From: G965213525 sp965213525 | Lineage (GTDB): Bacteria > Actinomycetota > Acidimicrobiia > Acidimicrobiales > Poriferisodalaceae | Length of the DNA stretch: 64,000 nucleotides | NCBI GenBank assembly: GCA_965213525.1 | Contig: OZ243889.1 | Span: 1,798,001 to 1,862,000, forward strand | Direction of reading: 5' to 3' | In this document: in pieces, positions 8,454 to 16,736 of the stretch | Layout of the letters: every line of letters starts with the position of its first letter | Position numbering within the stretch: the first letter of the stretch is position 1 | Notes under the pieces: generated by a model | Databases searched by the model: none | What the model was told of the DNA's origin: nothing | What the model saw: only the letters and a program-made list of their open reading frames with translations | Position numbers and translations under genes: made by a program

Positions 8454-9218
8454 TCAGGCGGTGTCGGCCACCAACGCCGGCACGCCTCGGTGGCTCACCC
8501 CGTGATGGGCCCCGATCACGAACCAGGTGCCCCCGCTGCCGGCCAATCGAGGCGTCGCGTCGGTCGCGGCGGCCAGGGCGTCACGCCACTCGCCGAGGCG
8601 GGGTTCGACGTCGAGCGCCGCCGTCGTCAGGTCGTTGACCTCGTCGGCCGGCCCGCCCAGACGGTCCCAGGCGGCGTACACCTCTGCGGTCGACACCCCA
8701 AAGGGCGGGGTCAGCAGCGTGACCGACGTCGACGCCGGAGGCAGCGGCTCGATCCGCTCGCCGATGCCGGTGACCCGGGCCCGTCCGCCGATCACGCAGA
8801 ACGGCACGTCGGCGCCGAGCCGGGCGGCGAGGCCGAGGTCGTCGGTGCCCGCCCACCGCAACACTGCGGCCGCATCAGCCGACCCGCCCCCCAGCCCCGC
8901 CTCGCTCGGGATGCGCTTGTGCAACCGCACCGCAGCGGTCCGACCGGCCGCTCGCAACGCCCGGACGACGAGGTTGGTGTCACCAGAGGGCACCTCGCCA
9001 CCCCCCGGGCCCCACTCCGAGCCCCGCCCAGACCCCCGCATCGAGATGACCTCCAACGAGATCACCTCGGCCGGCGTGATGTCGAGGACGTCGGCGACCG
9101 TCAGCGTCGTCATCTCGGCATCGAGGGTGTGCAGACCGTCGTCACGACGTCCGGTGACGTGCAACGACAGGGTCAACTTGGCCGGCGCTCGCACCCGTTC
9201 GGTCGCCCCGGGGGTCAT
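8454..9218 (-). CDS. ispE: 4-diphosphocytidyl-2-C-methyl-D-erythritol kinase
   Basis: IspE phosphorylates the 2-hydroxyl of CDP-methylerythritol in the non-mevalonate isoprenoid pathway. It is a GHMP kinase with APAKLTLSLHVTGRRDDGLH at the N-terminus and the ATP loop IPSEAGLGGGSADAAA near residue 105; GSGGTWFVIG is the C-terminal glycine motif. At 254 aa it is short for the family (usually 280-310), with a compact C-terminal lobe. Its ATG overlaps the rsmA stop by 4 nt (ATGA), so translation is coupled. Confidence 0.93.
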   Translation of the reverse strand: MTPGATERVRAPAKLTLSLHVTGRRDDGLHTLDAEMTTLTVADVLDITPAEVISLEVISMRGSGRGSEWGPGGGEVPSGDTNLVVRALRAAGRTAAVRLHKRIPSEAGLGGGSADAAAVLRWAGTDDLGLAARLGADVPFCVIGGRARVTGIGERIEPLPPASTSVTLLTPPFGVSTAEVYAAWDRLGGPADEVNDLTTAALDVEPRLGEWRDALAAATDATPRLAGSGGTWFVIGAHHGVSHRGVPALVADTA

Positions 9219-10066
9219 GACGGGTCCCGGTCCGGGCTCGCGGCCCGGGCGGCGGCGGCCAGGCGCGCCCAGTCGTCCAGGGTCAGGGTCTGGGGCCGGG
9301 CCGACGCCTCGACGCCGGCGGTCTCGAAGGCGGCATCGGGGACCAGACCCGCCAGCGATCTACGCAACATCTTGCGGCGCTGGGCGAAGGACGAGGCGAC
9401 GAGCTCCAGGGCCCGGGGCTCATCGGCCGGGGCGATCGGTGAGTCGGTCCGGCGCACGATCTCGACCAGGGCCGACTCGACCTCCGGCGTGGGCCAGAAC
9501 ACCGTCCGGGGCACCCGTCCGACGATGCGGACCCGGGCGTGGTGCTCGAGGCGCACCGACAACGCCCCCCGGTCGGTGTCACCCGGCGGGGCCACCAGGC
9601 GACGGGCCACCTCGAGCTGCACCATCACCAGGAACCGCTCGATCTCGGGCCGGTGCTGCACCAGATCGGCCAGCAGCGGGGTGCCCACGTTGTACGGCAG
9701 GTTGGCCACGAGCACCCACCGGTGCACGCTCAGCAGGCTCGCCCAGTCGAGGCGCATGGCGTCGGCGACGACCACCTCGACCTCAGCGCCTGCCGCCACG
9801 CCAGCCAGGTTCGCCGCCAGCAGCTCGGCGAGACCCCCGTCGAGCTCGACTGCGGTGACGTGGGCGCCGGTCTCGACGAGCGCCAGGGTGAGCGAGCCCG
9901 GCCCCGCCCCCACCTCGATGACCCGGTCCCCCGGGCCGACCCCGGCCAGGCGAGCGATGCGGCGCACCGTGTTCGGGTCGATCACGAAGTGCTGACCGAG
10001 GGCGTGACGTGGCCTCAGACCGGCGGCCGCGAACGCCTCGGTGAGCTGGCTCGCCGTCAGCGTCAC
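9215..10066 (-). CDS. rsmA: 16S rRNA (adenine1518/1519-N6) dimethyltransferase
   Basis: RsmA/KsgA dimethylates two adjacent adenines in the 3' terminal hairpin of 16S rRNA late in 30S assembly. The 283-aa protein has the RsmA hallmark ALGQHFVIDPNTVRRI, SAM motif I VIEVGAGPGSLTLAL, and the catalytic NLPY motif in VLVANLPYNVGTPLL. GTG 10066 is chosen because it overlaps the tatD stop as GTGA and gives the normal N-terminus; the longer open frame reaches into tatD antisense-like sequence. It sits in a metG-tatD-rsmA-ispE operon. Confidence 0.95.
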   Translation of the reverse strand: MTLTASQLTEAFAAAGLRPRHALGQHFVIDPNTVRRIARLAGVGPGDRVIEVGAGPGSLTLALVETGAHVTAVELDGGLAELLAANLAGVAAGAEVEVVVADAMRLDWASLLSVHRWVLVANLPYNVGTPLLADLVQHRPEIERFLVMVQLEVARRLVAPPGDTDRGALSVRLEHHARVRIVGRVPRTVFWPTPEVESALVEIVRRTDSPIAPADEPRALELVASSFAQRRKMLRRSLAGLVPDAAFETAGVEASARPQTLTLDDWARLAAAARAASPDRDPS

Positions 10067-10866
10067 GTCGAGGCGACGTGGGCAGGGCCAGCCGCCGGGG
10101 GGCCGGGCTCGGGCGGGCCGAGCACCCTGCGGGTGTTGGCCACCGTCGCTGCGGCCACCACCCCGACCGGTTCGCGGCGGGCTGCGGCCACCGCCGCTCC
10201 GACCACGGGGACGAGCCCGGGGCGGTTCGGGCGGCCTCGGTGTCCCTGGGGGGCCAGGTAGGGGCTGTCGGTCTCGACGAGCAGCCGGTCGAGGGGACAC
10301 AGCGCCGCCGCCGCCCGCACCTCGGGGGCCGAGGGGAACGACACGATGCCGCTGAAGGACAGGTGGGCTCCGAGGTCGAGCGCCCGACGGGCCTCGGTCG
10401 GGCCCCCGGTGAAGCAGTGGAACACGCTGCGCTCGGGCGGGCCCTCGGCACCCAGCACGTCGAAGGTGTCGTCCCAGGCCTGGCGGCTGTGGATGACCAG
10501 GGTGAGGTCGTGGGCGTGGGCCAGGGCGATCTGGGTCGCGAACACCTGGCGCTGGACGTCACGGGGCGAGTGGTCGTAGTGGTAGTCGAGCCCGCACTCC
10601 CCCACCGCCACGACGTCAGAGGTGGCGAGCACCTCTTCGAGGCCGTCGGTTCCGTGGCGGGCCTCGTGGGGGTGCACCCCGGCGGTGGCCACCACGTCGG
10701 GGCGCCCGGCGGCCAAGCGCACCTGCTGGCGGCTGTCAGCGACGTCGACCGCCACGGTGACGAAGCCGACGACCCCCTGGTCGACCGCCTCGTCGGTGGC
10801 GGCCAGCCCCACCGCCTCGTCACCGAGGTGGCAGTGGCTGTCGATCCAGACGACGTCGGGGCTCAC
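10063..10866 (-). CDS. tatD: TatD-family metal-dependent DNase
   Basis: A 267-aa TatD-type TIM-barrel hydrolase with a two-metal site, linked to DNA 3' end processing. Visible ligands are IDSHCHL at the N-terminus, GECGLDYH near residue 93, VIHSR, HCFTG and ETDSPYLAP. GTG 10866 overlaps the metG stop as GTGA. The metG-tatD-rsmA arrangement is widespread in bacteria. Confidence 0.93.
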   Translation of the reverse strand: MSPDVVWIDSHCHLGDEAVGLAATDEAVDQGVVGFVTVAVDVADSRQQVRLAAGRPDVVATAGVHPHEARHGTDGLEEVLATSDVVAVGECGLDYHYDHSPRDVQRQVFATQIALAHAHDLTLVIHSRQAWDDTFDVLGAEGPPERSVFHCFTGGPTEARRALDLGAHLSFSGIVSFPSAPEVRAAAALCPLDRLLVETDSPYLAPQGHRGRPNRPGLVPVVGAAVAAARREPVGVVAAATVANTRRVLGPPEPGPPAAGPAHVAST

Positions 10867-12359
10867 GTCGCCAGCCGGGGGAACAGCGCCGGACCCTTGG
10901 TCACGCCCAGCCCGCCCGGGTAGCGGCCCCACTCGACGTCACCGGGCACCCGCTGGTCGGTGACCGAGCCCGCCAACCCGAGGCGTGACCAGATGGCCTG
11001 TGCCGCCCTCGGCACCGCCGGGGAGCAGAGCACGGCGGTGATGCGCAGCGCCTCGACGGCGTCCCCGAGCACCCCGTCCACCTCGGGTCCGGGGTCGGCC
11101 TTCCACGGTTCGGCGTCCTCGAGCAGGCCGTTGGTGGCCCGCACCAGCTCCCAGGTGGCGGCCAGCGCCTCGCTCGGGCGCACCTCGGTCCACGCGGCGG
11201 TCGCCCCTGCCACCGCAGCCGCCGCCACCTCGGCCAGCGGCGAGCCCTCACGGGGGGCGGGGCCCAGGCCCCCGCTCTTGGAGCCCACCAGGGTCGTCGT
11301 ACGAGCCAGCAGGTTGCCGAGGTTGTTGGCCAGATCGGCGTTGTAGCGGGCGACCATGCCCTCATAGGAGAACTCCCCGTCCGGTCCGAAGGGCTGGTCA
11401 CGCAGGAAGTGGTACCTGAACCCGTCCGAGCCGAAGTCGGCGGTGAGGTCGCCAGGGGCGATGGCGTTCAGCCGGGTCTTGGACATCTTCTCGCCGCCGA
11501 CGAGCAGGTACCCGTGGACGTGGACGTTGCGGGGCGGCTCGAGGCCGGCCGACATCAGCATCGCCGGCCAGTAGACGCAGTGGAAGCGCAGGATGTCCTT
11601 GCCGATGAGGTGCGTGCCCGGCCACCACCGCTCGAAGCTGCCCGAGCCGTCGCCGTACCCGGCGGCGGTGAGGTAGTTGATGAGCGCGTCGTACCAGACG
11701 TAGGTGACGTGGGAGGGGTCCCACGGGATCGGCACGCCCCAGTCGATGGAGGTGCGGCTCACCGAGAAGTCCTGGAGCCCCTGGCGGACCAGACCGAGCG
11801 CCTCGTTGCGCTTGGTGGCCGGGCGCACCGGGTCAGCCGCCGACGTCAACCACTCGACGAGGCGGCCCTCGTAGCGGCTGAGGAGGAAGAAGTAGTTCTC
11901 CTCCTCCATCTCGATGACCTGGCGGCCCTGGGCCTCCAACGCCGCCACCTCCTCGGCGCCGACGTAGGCCTCGTCGGCCACCGAGTAGAGCCCGCGGTAC
12001 GTGCGCAGCTCGATGTCGCCGTTGTCCCGACAGGCCTGCATGATGGCCTGGACGGTGTCGTGGTGGCGGGGCTCGGTCGTGCGGATGAAGTCGTCGGGCT
12101 CGACGTCGACGGTCCCCCAGGCGTCACGGAACCGCTGAGAGGTGCGGTCGGCCCACTCGAGCGGCGACACCCCGGCCTGCTCGGCCGCTCGCATGACCTT
12201 CAGGCCGTGCTCGTCGGTGCCGGTGAGGAAGCGGACGTCGTCGCCGAGCAGGCGGTGCCAGCGGGCGAGGGCGTCGGCGGTGACGGTGGTGTACGCGTGG
12301 CCGATGTGGGGGGCGTCGTTGACGTAGTAGATCGGCGTCGTCACGTAGAAGCTCGACAC
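10863..12359 (-). CDS. metG: Methionyl-tRNA synthetase
   Basis: MetG charges tRNA-Met. This 498-aa class I synthetase has the HIGH motif in YYVNDAPHIGHAYTT near residue 12 and the KMSK loop in VGGEKMSKTRLNAI. It is the shorter actinobacterial type without a C-terminal tRNA-binding extension. GTG 12359 is chosen because FYVTTPIYYVND is the standard N-terminus and a TAGGGT box lies 7 nt upstream. The open frame extends to 12710 but the extra part is low-complexity Arg-rich shadow. First gene of a four-gene operon. Confidence 0.95.
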   Translation of the reverse strand: MSSFYVTTPIYYVNDAPHIGHAYTTVTADALARWHRLLGDDVRFLTGTDEHGLKVMRAAEQAGVSPLEWADRTSQRFRDAWGTVDVEPDDFIRTTEPRHHDTVQAIMQACRDNGDIELRTYRGLYSVADEAYVGAEEVAALEAQGRQVIEMEEENYFFLLSRYEGRLVEWLTSAADPVRPATKRNEALGLVRQGLQDFSVSRTSIDWGVPIPWDPSHVTYVWYDALINYLTAAGYGDGSGSFERWWPGTHLIGKDILRFHCVYWPAMLMSAGLEPPRNVHVHGYLLVGGEKMSKTRLNAIAPGDLTADFGSDGFRYHFLRDQPFGPDGEFSYEGMVARYNADLANNLGNLLARTTTLVGSKSGGLGPAPREGSPLAEVAAAAVAGATAAWTEVRPSEALAATWELVRATNGLLEDAEPWKADPGPEVDGVLGDAVEALRITAVLCSPAVPRAAQAIWSRLGLAGSVTDQRVPGDVEWGRYPGGLGVTKGPALFPRLAT

Positions 12360-12366
12360 GTCGGCG

Positions 12367-12372
12367 ACCCTA
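12367..12372 (-). promoter_or_regulatory. Predicted -10 box of the metG operon
   Basis: TAGGGT ends 7 nt before the metG GTG, predicting a leaderless mRNA for metG-tatD-rsmA-ispE. Confidence 0.5.
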
Positions 12373-12469
12373 CCGACGCCGGCGACCACCGGCGCCGACG
12401 CTGGCGACCACCGGCGGATCTCGCCCGCTCGTCCTATGGCCTGGGGAGCTGTGGCCGACAGAGGCGGGT

Positions 12470-14344
12470 GTGATCGCCCCGAGCGCTCCGGTCCCGCCAT
12501 CTGCGTCCCGCCGGGTCGACGACGGCGCCACCCCCGCCCGGGTCCTGGCCCTCGCCGCCGGCGGAGCCGGACTCGCCTGGCTCGGATACCGGGTGGTGGC
12601 CACCCGCACCGGCGTGCCGCTGGCCTGGTGGCTCCCGCTGTTCGTCCTCGAGGCCGCGGTGTGGGTGCGCTTCGCGCTGTACGCCTGGGCGGCCTGGCGA
12701 CTGCCCCCACCCCGCCCTGGCCGATCGACGGCGGCGCCGACCGTCGACGTCATCGTCTGCGCTCACCACGAGAGCGTCGACGAGGTCCGCACCTCGCTCG
12801 TGGGCTGCGCCAGCCTCTGGGCTGCCCACCAGCTCGTCCTCGTCGACGACGCCGACCGGGACGATCTCGCCGAGCTCGCCCGGTCCCTCGGCGTCACCCG
12901 CCTCACCCGCCCCGGTGTCAGCGGCGCTCGCTCCGGCGCGCTGCGCCACGCCGTGGGACAGACCGACGGTGAGCTCGTCGTCGTGCTGGACGCCGGGGCC
13001 GCTCCCCTGCCCGATCTGATCGATCTGGTGTGGCCGGCCTTCGACGGCCCCGACGTCGCCTTCGTGCAACCGGCGGTCGCGTACCTCAACGACGACAGCG
13101 TCGTGCACGTCGACCGCACCGAGCACGAACGACGACTCGAGCACGAGGTCCTCGGACCGGCACGCTCGCACCGCGGCGGAGCGGTCTGGCGGGCCTCGGG
13201 GACGGTGGTGCGTCGCCGGGCCTTCGACGACATCGGCGGGCCGGTCGCCACCTCCACCTCTGACCACGCCACCAGCCTGGCCTTCGCCGCAGCCGGCTGG
13301 ACCGGCGTCGAGCTCGCCCAGGTCGGCAGCGTGGCGCTCGCTCCCCACGACCTCAAGACCCTGCTCGCCGAGCGGCGGCGCTGGTGCCAGGGCCGCCTCG
13401 AGACGCTGGGCGGCCGACCATCGGTGTGGTCGAGGGGCCTGGGTGGGCCGGCCCGGCTCGCCCACGCACAGCAGTTGGCCGACGACCTGTCGGCCTGGGT
13501 CCACCTCGGGCTGGTGGGGATGTTGATGGGGGTGCTCCTCAGCGGGCAGGCGCCGCTGTCGATCACCGCCGGCGAGCTCGTCGTCGGGTTCGGGCCCTGG
13601 GCGGTGGCCGGACCGGCGGCCGTGGTGGCGCTGGGTCGAGGCAGGCTGCGCCGGGGCGAGCGGCTCCGCCGGGACCTGGTCCTGTGGGGGGCGCGCCTGC
13701 GGGGGGGCCTCGGGGCGCTCGTCGGGTGGGAGCAGCGGGCAGCAGCGACCCCTCGCTCGGGCCGTGACGCCGGGGGGATCGACGCCGTGCACCGACTCGG
13801 TGCGCTCGCCGCCGCCACGCTCGCCGTCGAGGTGGTCGTCGTCGTCCGACTCACAGACGCCGTCGCAGGCGGACCGCTGCCGGCCATCGACGGGCTCACC
13901 CTGGTGGTCGGGCTCGTGGTCGCTGCGGCGTTCCTGCGGCCGGCGCTCGCCGTCCTCGGGGTCTTCGTCCGCCGGCGTCAACAGCGCGGCCTGCCCCGGG
14001 CCTCGGTCGACCTGGCCGCCCGAGCCGACGGGACGCTGGTGCGCTGTGTCGACCTCTCGGTGCGGGGCCTGTCCTTCGTGACCACCGAGCGCCCCGGCGT
14101 GGGCGACGAACTGGCGATCGAACTCCCCCTCCCCGCCCCCGACTCCTCGATCGAGGTCGTCGAGGCGACGGCGGAGGTCCGCTCGGTCGTCCCCAACGCC
14201 GATCACAGCCGTTGGCGGGTCGGGTGCGAGCTCGGCGGCGTCATCGACGACGACGCCCTCGACCTCATCGTCACCCATTGCGCCGTGGTCCTGCCGTTCG
14301 CCGCGCACCGCGACCACCGCGCCGCCTGCGCCGCCGCGTCCTGA
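12470..14344 (+). CDS. GT2 glycosyltransferase with C-terminal PilZ domain
   Basis: A 624-aa membrane glycosyltransferase built like bacterial cellulose synthases. N-terminal membrane helices are followed by a GT2 domain (VDVIVCAHHESVDEV; VVLDAGAAPLPD; TSTSDHATSLAFAAAGW; LLAERRRWCQGRLE in place of QxxRW), more helices, and a PilZ-like tail. The tail holds RGLPR (RxxxR) followed by DLSVRG (D/NxSxxG), the two c-di-GMP-binding motifs. It probably polymerises or transfers a sugar to an exopolysaccharide under c-di-GMP control. The DxD is DAG and the Q of QxxRW is Glu, so the substrate is uncertain. It is divergent from metG and uses a GTG start. Confidence 0.8.
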   Translation: MIAPSAPVPPSASRRVDDGATPARVLALAAGGAGLAWLGYRVVATRTGVPLAWWLPLFVLEAAVWVRFALYAWAAWRLPPPRPGRSTAAPTVDVIVCAHHESVDEVRTSLVGCASLWAAHQLVLVDDADRDDLAELARSLGVTRLTRPGVSGARSGALRHAVGQTDGELVVVLDAGAAPLPDLIDLVWPAFDGPDVAFVQPAVAYLNDDSVVHVDRTEHERRLEHEVLGPARSHRGGAVWRASGTVVRRRAFDDIGGPVATSTSDHATSLAFAAAGWTGVELAQVGSVALAPHDLKTLLAERRRWCQGRLETLGGRPSVWSRGLGGPARLAHAQQLADDLSAWVHLGLVGMLMGVLLSGQAPLSITAGELVVGFGPWAVAGPAAVVALGRGRLRRGERLRRDLVLWGARLRGGLGALVGWEQRAAATPRSGRDAGGIDAVHRLGALAAATLAVEVVVVVRLTDAVAGGPLPAIDGLTLVVGLVVAAAFLRPALAVLGVFVRRRQQRGLPRASVDLAARADGTLVRCVDLSVRGLSFVTTERPGVGDELAIELPLPAPDSSIEVVEATAEVRSVVPNADHSRWRVGCELGGVIDDDALDLIVTHCAVVLPFAAHRDHRAACAAAS

Positions 14345-14400
14345 CCCTGCGCCTGTGACACCGGTGCGCGCCCTTGGGCACGGGTGCTGGGTCGGTGCGG

Positions 14401-15258
14401 TCAGCCGGTGTCGGAGCGCTCCGGGGCGGCCAGGGCGTAGACCCGGTTGCGAGCGACGCCCAGGCGCCGGGCCACGTCTCGCACCGCATCGCGGCGCGAC
14501 GACCCTGTCGCCAGCGCGGCCTCGAGGGCGCCGCGCACCACGTCGTCGTCGGCGCCGGCGGGCGCCTCGGCCCCGCCCAGCACGATGACGACCTCGCCCC
14601 GTTCGCTGCCCGGCGCATCAGCCGCTGCCGACAGCGGACCGCGCCAGACCCGCTCGTGCACCTTGGTGAGCTCGCGACACACCGCCACCTGACGCGTCGG
14701 CCCGCACGTCGCTGACAGCTCGGCCAGGGTGTCGGCCAGGCGGTGGGGGCTCTCGAACACCACCGAGGTCCGTCGCTCCACCGCCAGATCGGCCAGGCGG
14801 TCCCGGCGGTCTGCGCCCCGCCGGGGCAAGAACCCCTCGAACACGAAGCGATCGGCGGGCAGGCCGCTCACCACGATCGCGGCGAGCACGGCGCTCGGGC
14901 CCGGCACGGCGCGCACCTCGAAGCCGGCCCGGACGACCTCGGCCACCAAGCGGGCCCCGGGGTCTGACACCGCCGGCGTCCCGGCGTCACCGACCAGCGC
15001 CACCCGCCCGCCGGCGCCCAGCACCTCGATGACCCGGCCGGCCCCGGCCCGCTCGACGTGGGCGTCCAGGCGCATGAGCGGCCGGCGCACACCGAGGTGC
15101 TCGAGCAGGCGCCCGGTGCGTCGGGTGTCCTCGCAGCAGACGAGATCGGCGGTCTGGAGCGCTCGCCCGGCACGCTCGGACAGGTCCCCGAGGTTGCCGA
15201 TCGGGGTGGCGACCACGACCAGCGTGGCCGGTGGGGCGACCGTGTCGGCGTCGGTCAC
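14401..15258 (-). CDS. rsmI: 16S rRNA (cytidine1402-2'-O)-methyltransferase
   Basis: RsmI methylates the ribose of C1402 in the ribosomal P site. The 285-aa protein has the tetrapyrrole-methylase fold: TLVVVATPIGNLGDLSERA at the N-terminus, LVCCEDTRRTGRLL, LVGDAGTPAVSDPG near residue 85, and VVFESPHRLADTL. GTG 15258 overlaps the stop of the DUF192 gene as GTGA. It is the last gene of a ychF-DUF192-rsmI run and converges on the PilZ glycosyltransferase. Confidence 0.95.
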   Translation of the reverse strand: MTDADTVAPPATLVVVATPIGNLGDLSERAGRALQTADLVCCEDTRRTGRLLEHLGVRRPLMRLDAHVERAGAGRVIEVLGAGGRVALVGDAGTPAVSDPGARLVAEVVRAGFEVRAVPGPSAVLAAIVVSGLPADRFVFEGFLPRRGADRRDRLADLAVERRTSVVFESPHRLADTLAELSATCGPTRQVAVCRELTKVHERVWRGPLSAAADAPGSERGEVVIVLGGAEAPAGADDDVVRGALEAALATGSSRRDAVRDVARRLGVARNRVYALAAPERSDTG

Positions 15259-15587
15259 GCTCCCTTCACCTCGAGGCGCTGGCCCGCCACCACCCCCCAG
15301 CGCTCCAAGGCGCCCGCTTCGGTCTCGACCACCACCCTCGCCCGCCACCTGGGGAGGCCGATGCGATGGCGGCGCATCTGGCAGACGTCGAGCACGACGC
15401 CGTCGGCGTCGAGGAAGGCCACGTCGATGTCAAAGCGCATGCCGACGGTGTGCACGGCCCGGGCGGGGGCGAGCCACAGCGCTCCCTGGAGGGCATCGCG
15501 GCCGAGCAGGCCCCGTCGCCGGGAGGCGCGGCTGTCGGCGATCTCCAGGCTCGCCAGGACCTCGTCATCACGCAGCAGCCAGGCCAA
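15255..15587 (-). CDS. DUF192 family protein
   Basis: A 110-aa DUF192 protein, a small beta-barrel family of unknown biochemical role. It has the hallmark RRRGLLGRDALQGALWL, the VHTVGMRFDIDVAFLD core and a C-terminal GVVAGQRLEV. No signal peptide is present, so it should be cytoplasmic. The start is a TTG at 15587, with GAGG from the ychF stop region 10 nt upstream. Its stop overlaps the rsmI start. Confidence 0.88.
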   Translation of the reverse strand: MAWLLRDDEVLASLEIADSRASRRRGLLGRDALQGALWLAPARAVHTVGMRFDIDVAFLDADGVVLDVCQMRRHRIGLPRWRARVVVETEAGALERWGVVAGQRLEVKGA

Positions 15588-15599
15588 CCGGACCAGTCC

Positions 15600-16682
15600 T
15601 CAGACGTTGAAGCGGAACTCCATGACGTCGCCGTCGCGGGTCACGTAGTCCTTGCCCTCGAGGCGCACGAGGCCTCGCTCCTTGGCCTTGGCCCACGACC
15701 CCAGGTCGAGGAGCTCCTCGGCGGCGATCGTCTCGGCCCGGATGAAGCCCCGCTCGAAGTCGGTGTGGATGCGCCCGGCGCACTGCGGGGCCGTCATGCC
15801 CTCACGGAACGTCCAGGCCCGTGACTCCTTCTCGCCGGTGGTGAGGAACGTGCGCAGACCGAGCAGGTGGTAGGCGCTTCGCACGAAGCGGGGCAGCGCT
15901 CCCTCGCCCAACCCGTAGGCGTCGAGCAGCTCAGCGCGGTCGGCCTCGTCGAGCTGGGTCGCCTCGGCCTCCAGCTGGACGCACATGCCGACGACCTCGC
16001 CCATCGTCAGCTCCTCGGCCACCGGTGACACCACCGGGTCCGGGTCAGCGAGCTGGGTCTCCGAGAGGTTGACCACCGCCAGGACCGGCCGGTTCGTCAA
16101 CAAGAAGTGTTCGTGCAGCGCAGCTCGGTGCTCGGCGCCGAGATCAGAGCGGTACAGCGGCACGCCGGCGGCGAGCGCGGCCTCGGCCACCTCCAACGCC
16201 TCCACCTCGGCGGTCAGGTCGGTGTCGCCCTTGGCGGCCCGGGCGGCCTTGCGACGCTTGTCGACGCGGGACTGCACCGATTCGAGGTCGGCCAGGGCGA
16301 GCTCGAGCTCGACGATGCCGAGGTGCTCCAGCGGGTCGACCGGCCCCGGGACGTCGGGGTCCTCGAAGGCCCGCAGGACGAACACGATGGCGTCGACCTC
16401 GCGGATGTTGGCGAGGAAGCGGTTGCCGAGGCCCTCGCCCTGGCTCGCCCCCTCGACGAGGCCCCCGATGTCGACGAACTGCACCTGGCTCGGCACGACC
16501 TTGCGGCTGGCGCTCATGGCGGCGAGCCGATCGAGGCGGTCGTCGGGCAGGCGGGCCACGCCGATGTTCGGATCGGTGGTGGCGAAGGCGTAGGGAGCGG
16601 CGAGGGCGCCACCGCCGGCGAGGGCGTTGAACAGCGACGACTTGCCCGCGTTGGGAAGGCCGACGAACCCGAAGCGCTCCAT
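15600..16682 (-). CDS. ychF: Ribosome-binding ATPase YchF
   Basis: YchF is an Obg-family P-loop protein that prefers ATP and binds ribosomes. The 360-aa protein has G1 GLPNAGKSSLFNAL, G3 VDIGGLVEGASQGEGLG and the altered G4 NLSE that explains ATP preference. The C-terminal TGS-like domain contains REGMTAPQCAGRIHTDFERG and RDGDVMEFRFNV. ATG 16682 is the family start; the open frame upstream is a shadow of the divergent PHP gene. A TATCCT box lies 9 nt upstream. Confidence 0.96.
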   Translation of the reverse strand: MERFGFVGLPNAGKSSLFNALAGGGALAAPYAFATTDPNIGVARLPDDRLDRLAAMSASRKVVPSQVQFVDIGGLVEGASQGEGLGNRFLANIREVDAIVFVLRAFEDPDVPGPVDPLEHLGIVELELALADLESVQSRVDKRRKAARAAKGDTDLTAEVEALEVAEAALAAGVPLYRSDLGAEHRAALHEHFLLTNRPVLAVVNLSETQLADPDPVVSPVAEELTMGEVVGMCVQLEAEATQLDEADRAELLDAYGLGEGALPRFVRSAYHLLGLRTFLTTGEKESRAWTFREGMTAPQCAGRIHTDFERGFIRAETIAAEELLDLGSWAKAKERGLVRLEGKDYVTRDGDVMEFRFNV

Positions 16683-16691
16683 CGCTGCGGG

Positions 16692-16697
16692 AGGATA
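16692..16697 (-). promoter_or_regulatory. Predicted -10 box of ychF
   Basis: TATCCT ends 9 nt before the ychF ATG. The 54-nt gap to the divergent PHP gene must hold both promoters. Confidence 0.4.
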
Positions 16698-16724
16698 GGC
16701 CGAGGCGCCCGCCGACCCTCGCCC

Positions 16725-16730
16725 TAGCAT
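16725..16730 (+). promoter_or_regulatory. Predicted -10 box of the PHP-domain gene
   Basis: TAGCAT ends 6 nt before the ATG at 16737, which predicts a leaderless mRNA. Confidence 0.5.
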
Positions 16731-16736
16731 CGGGCC

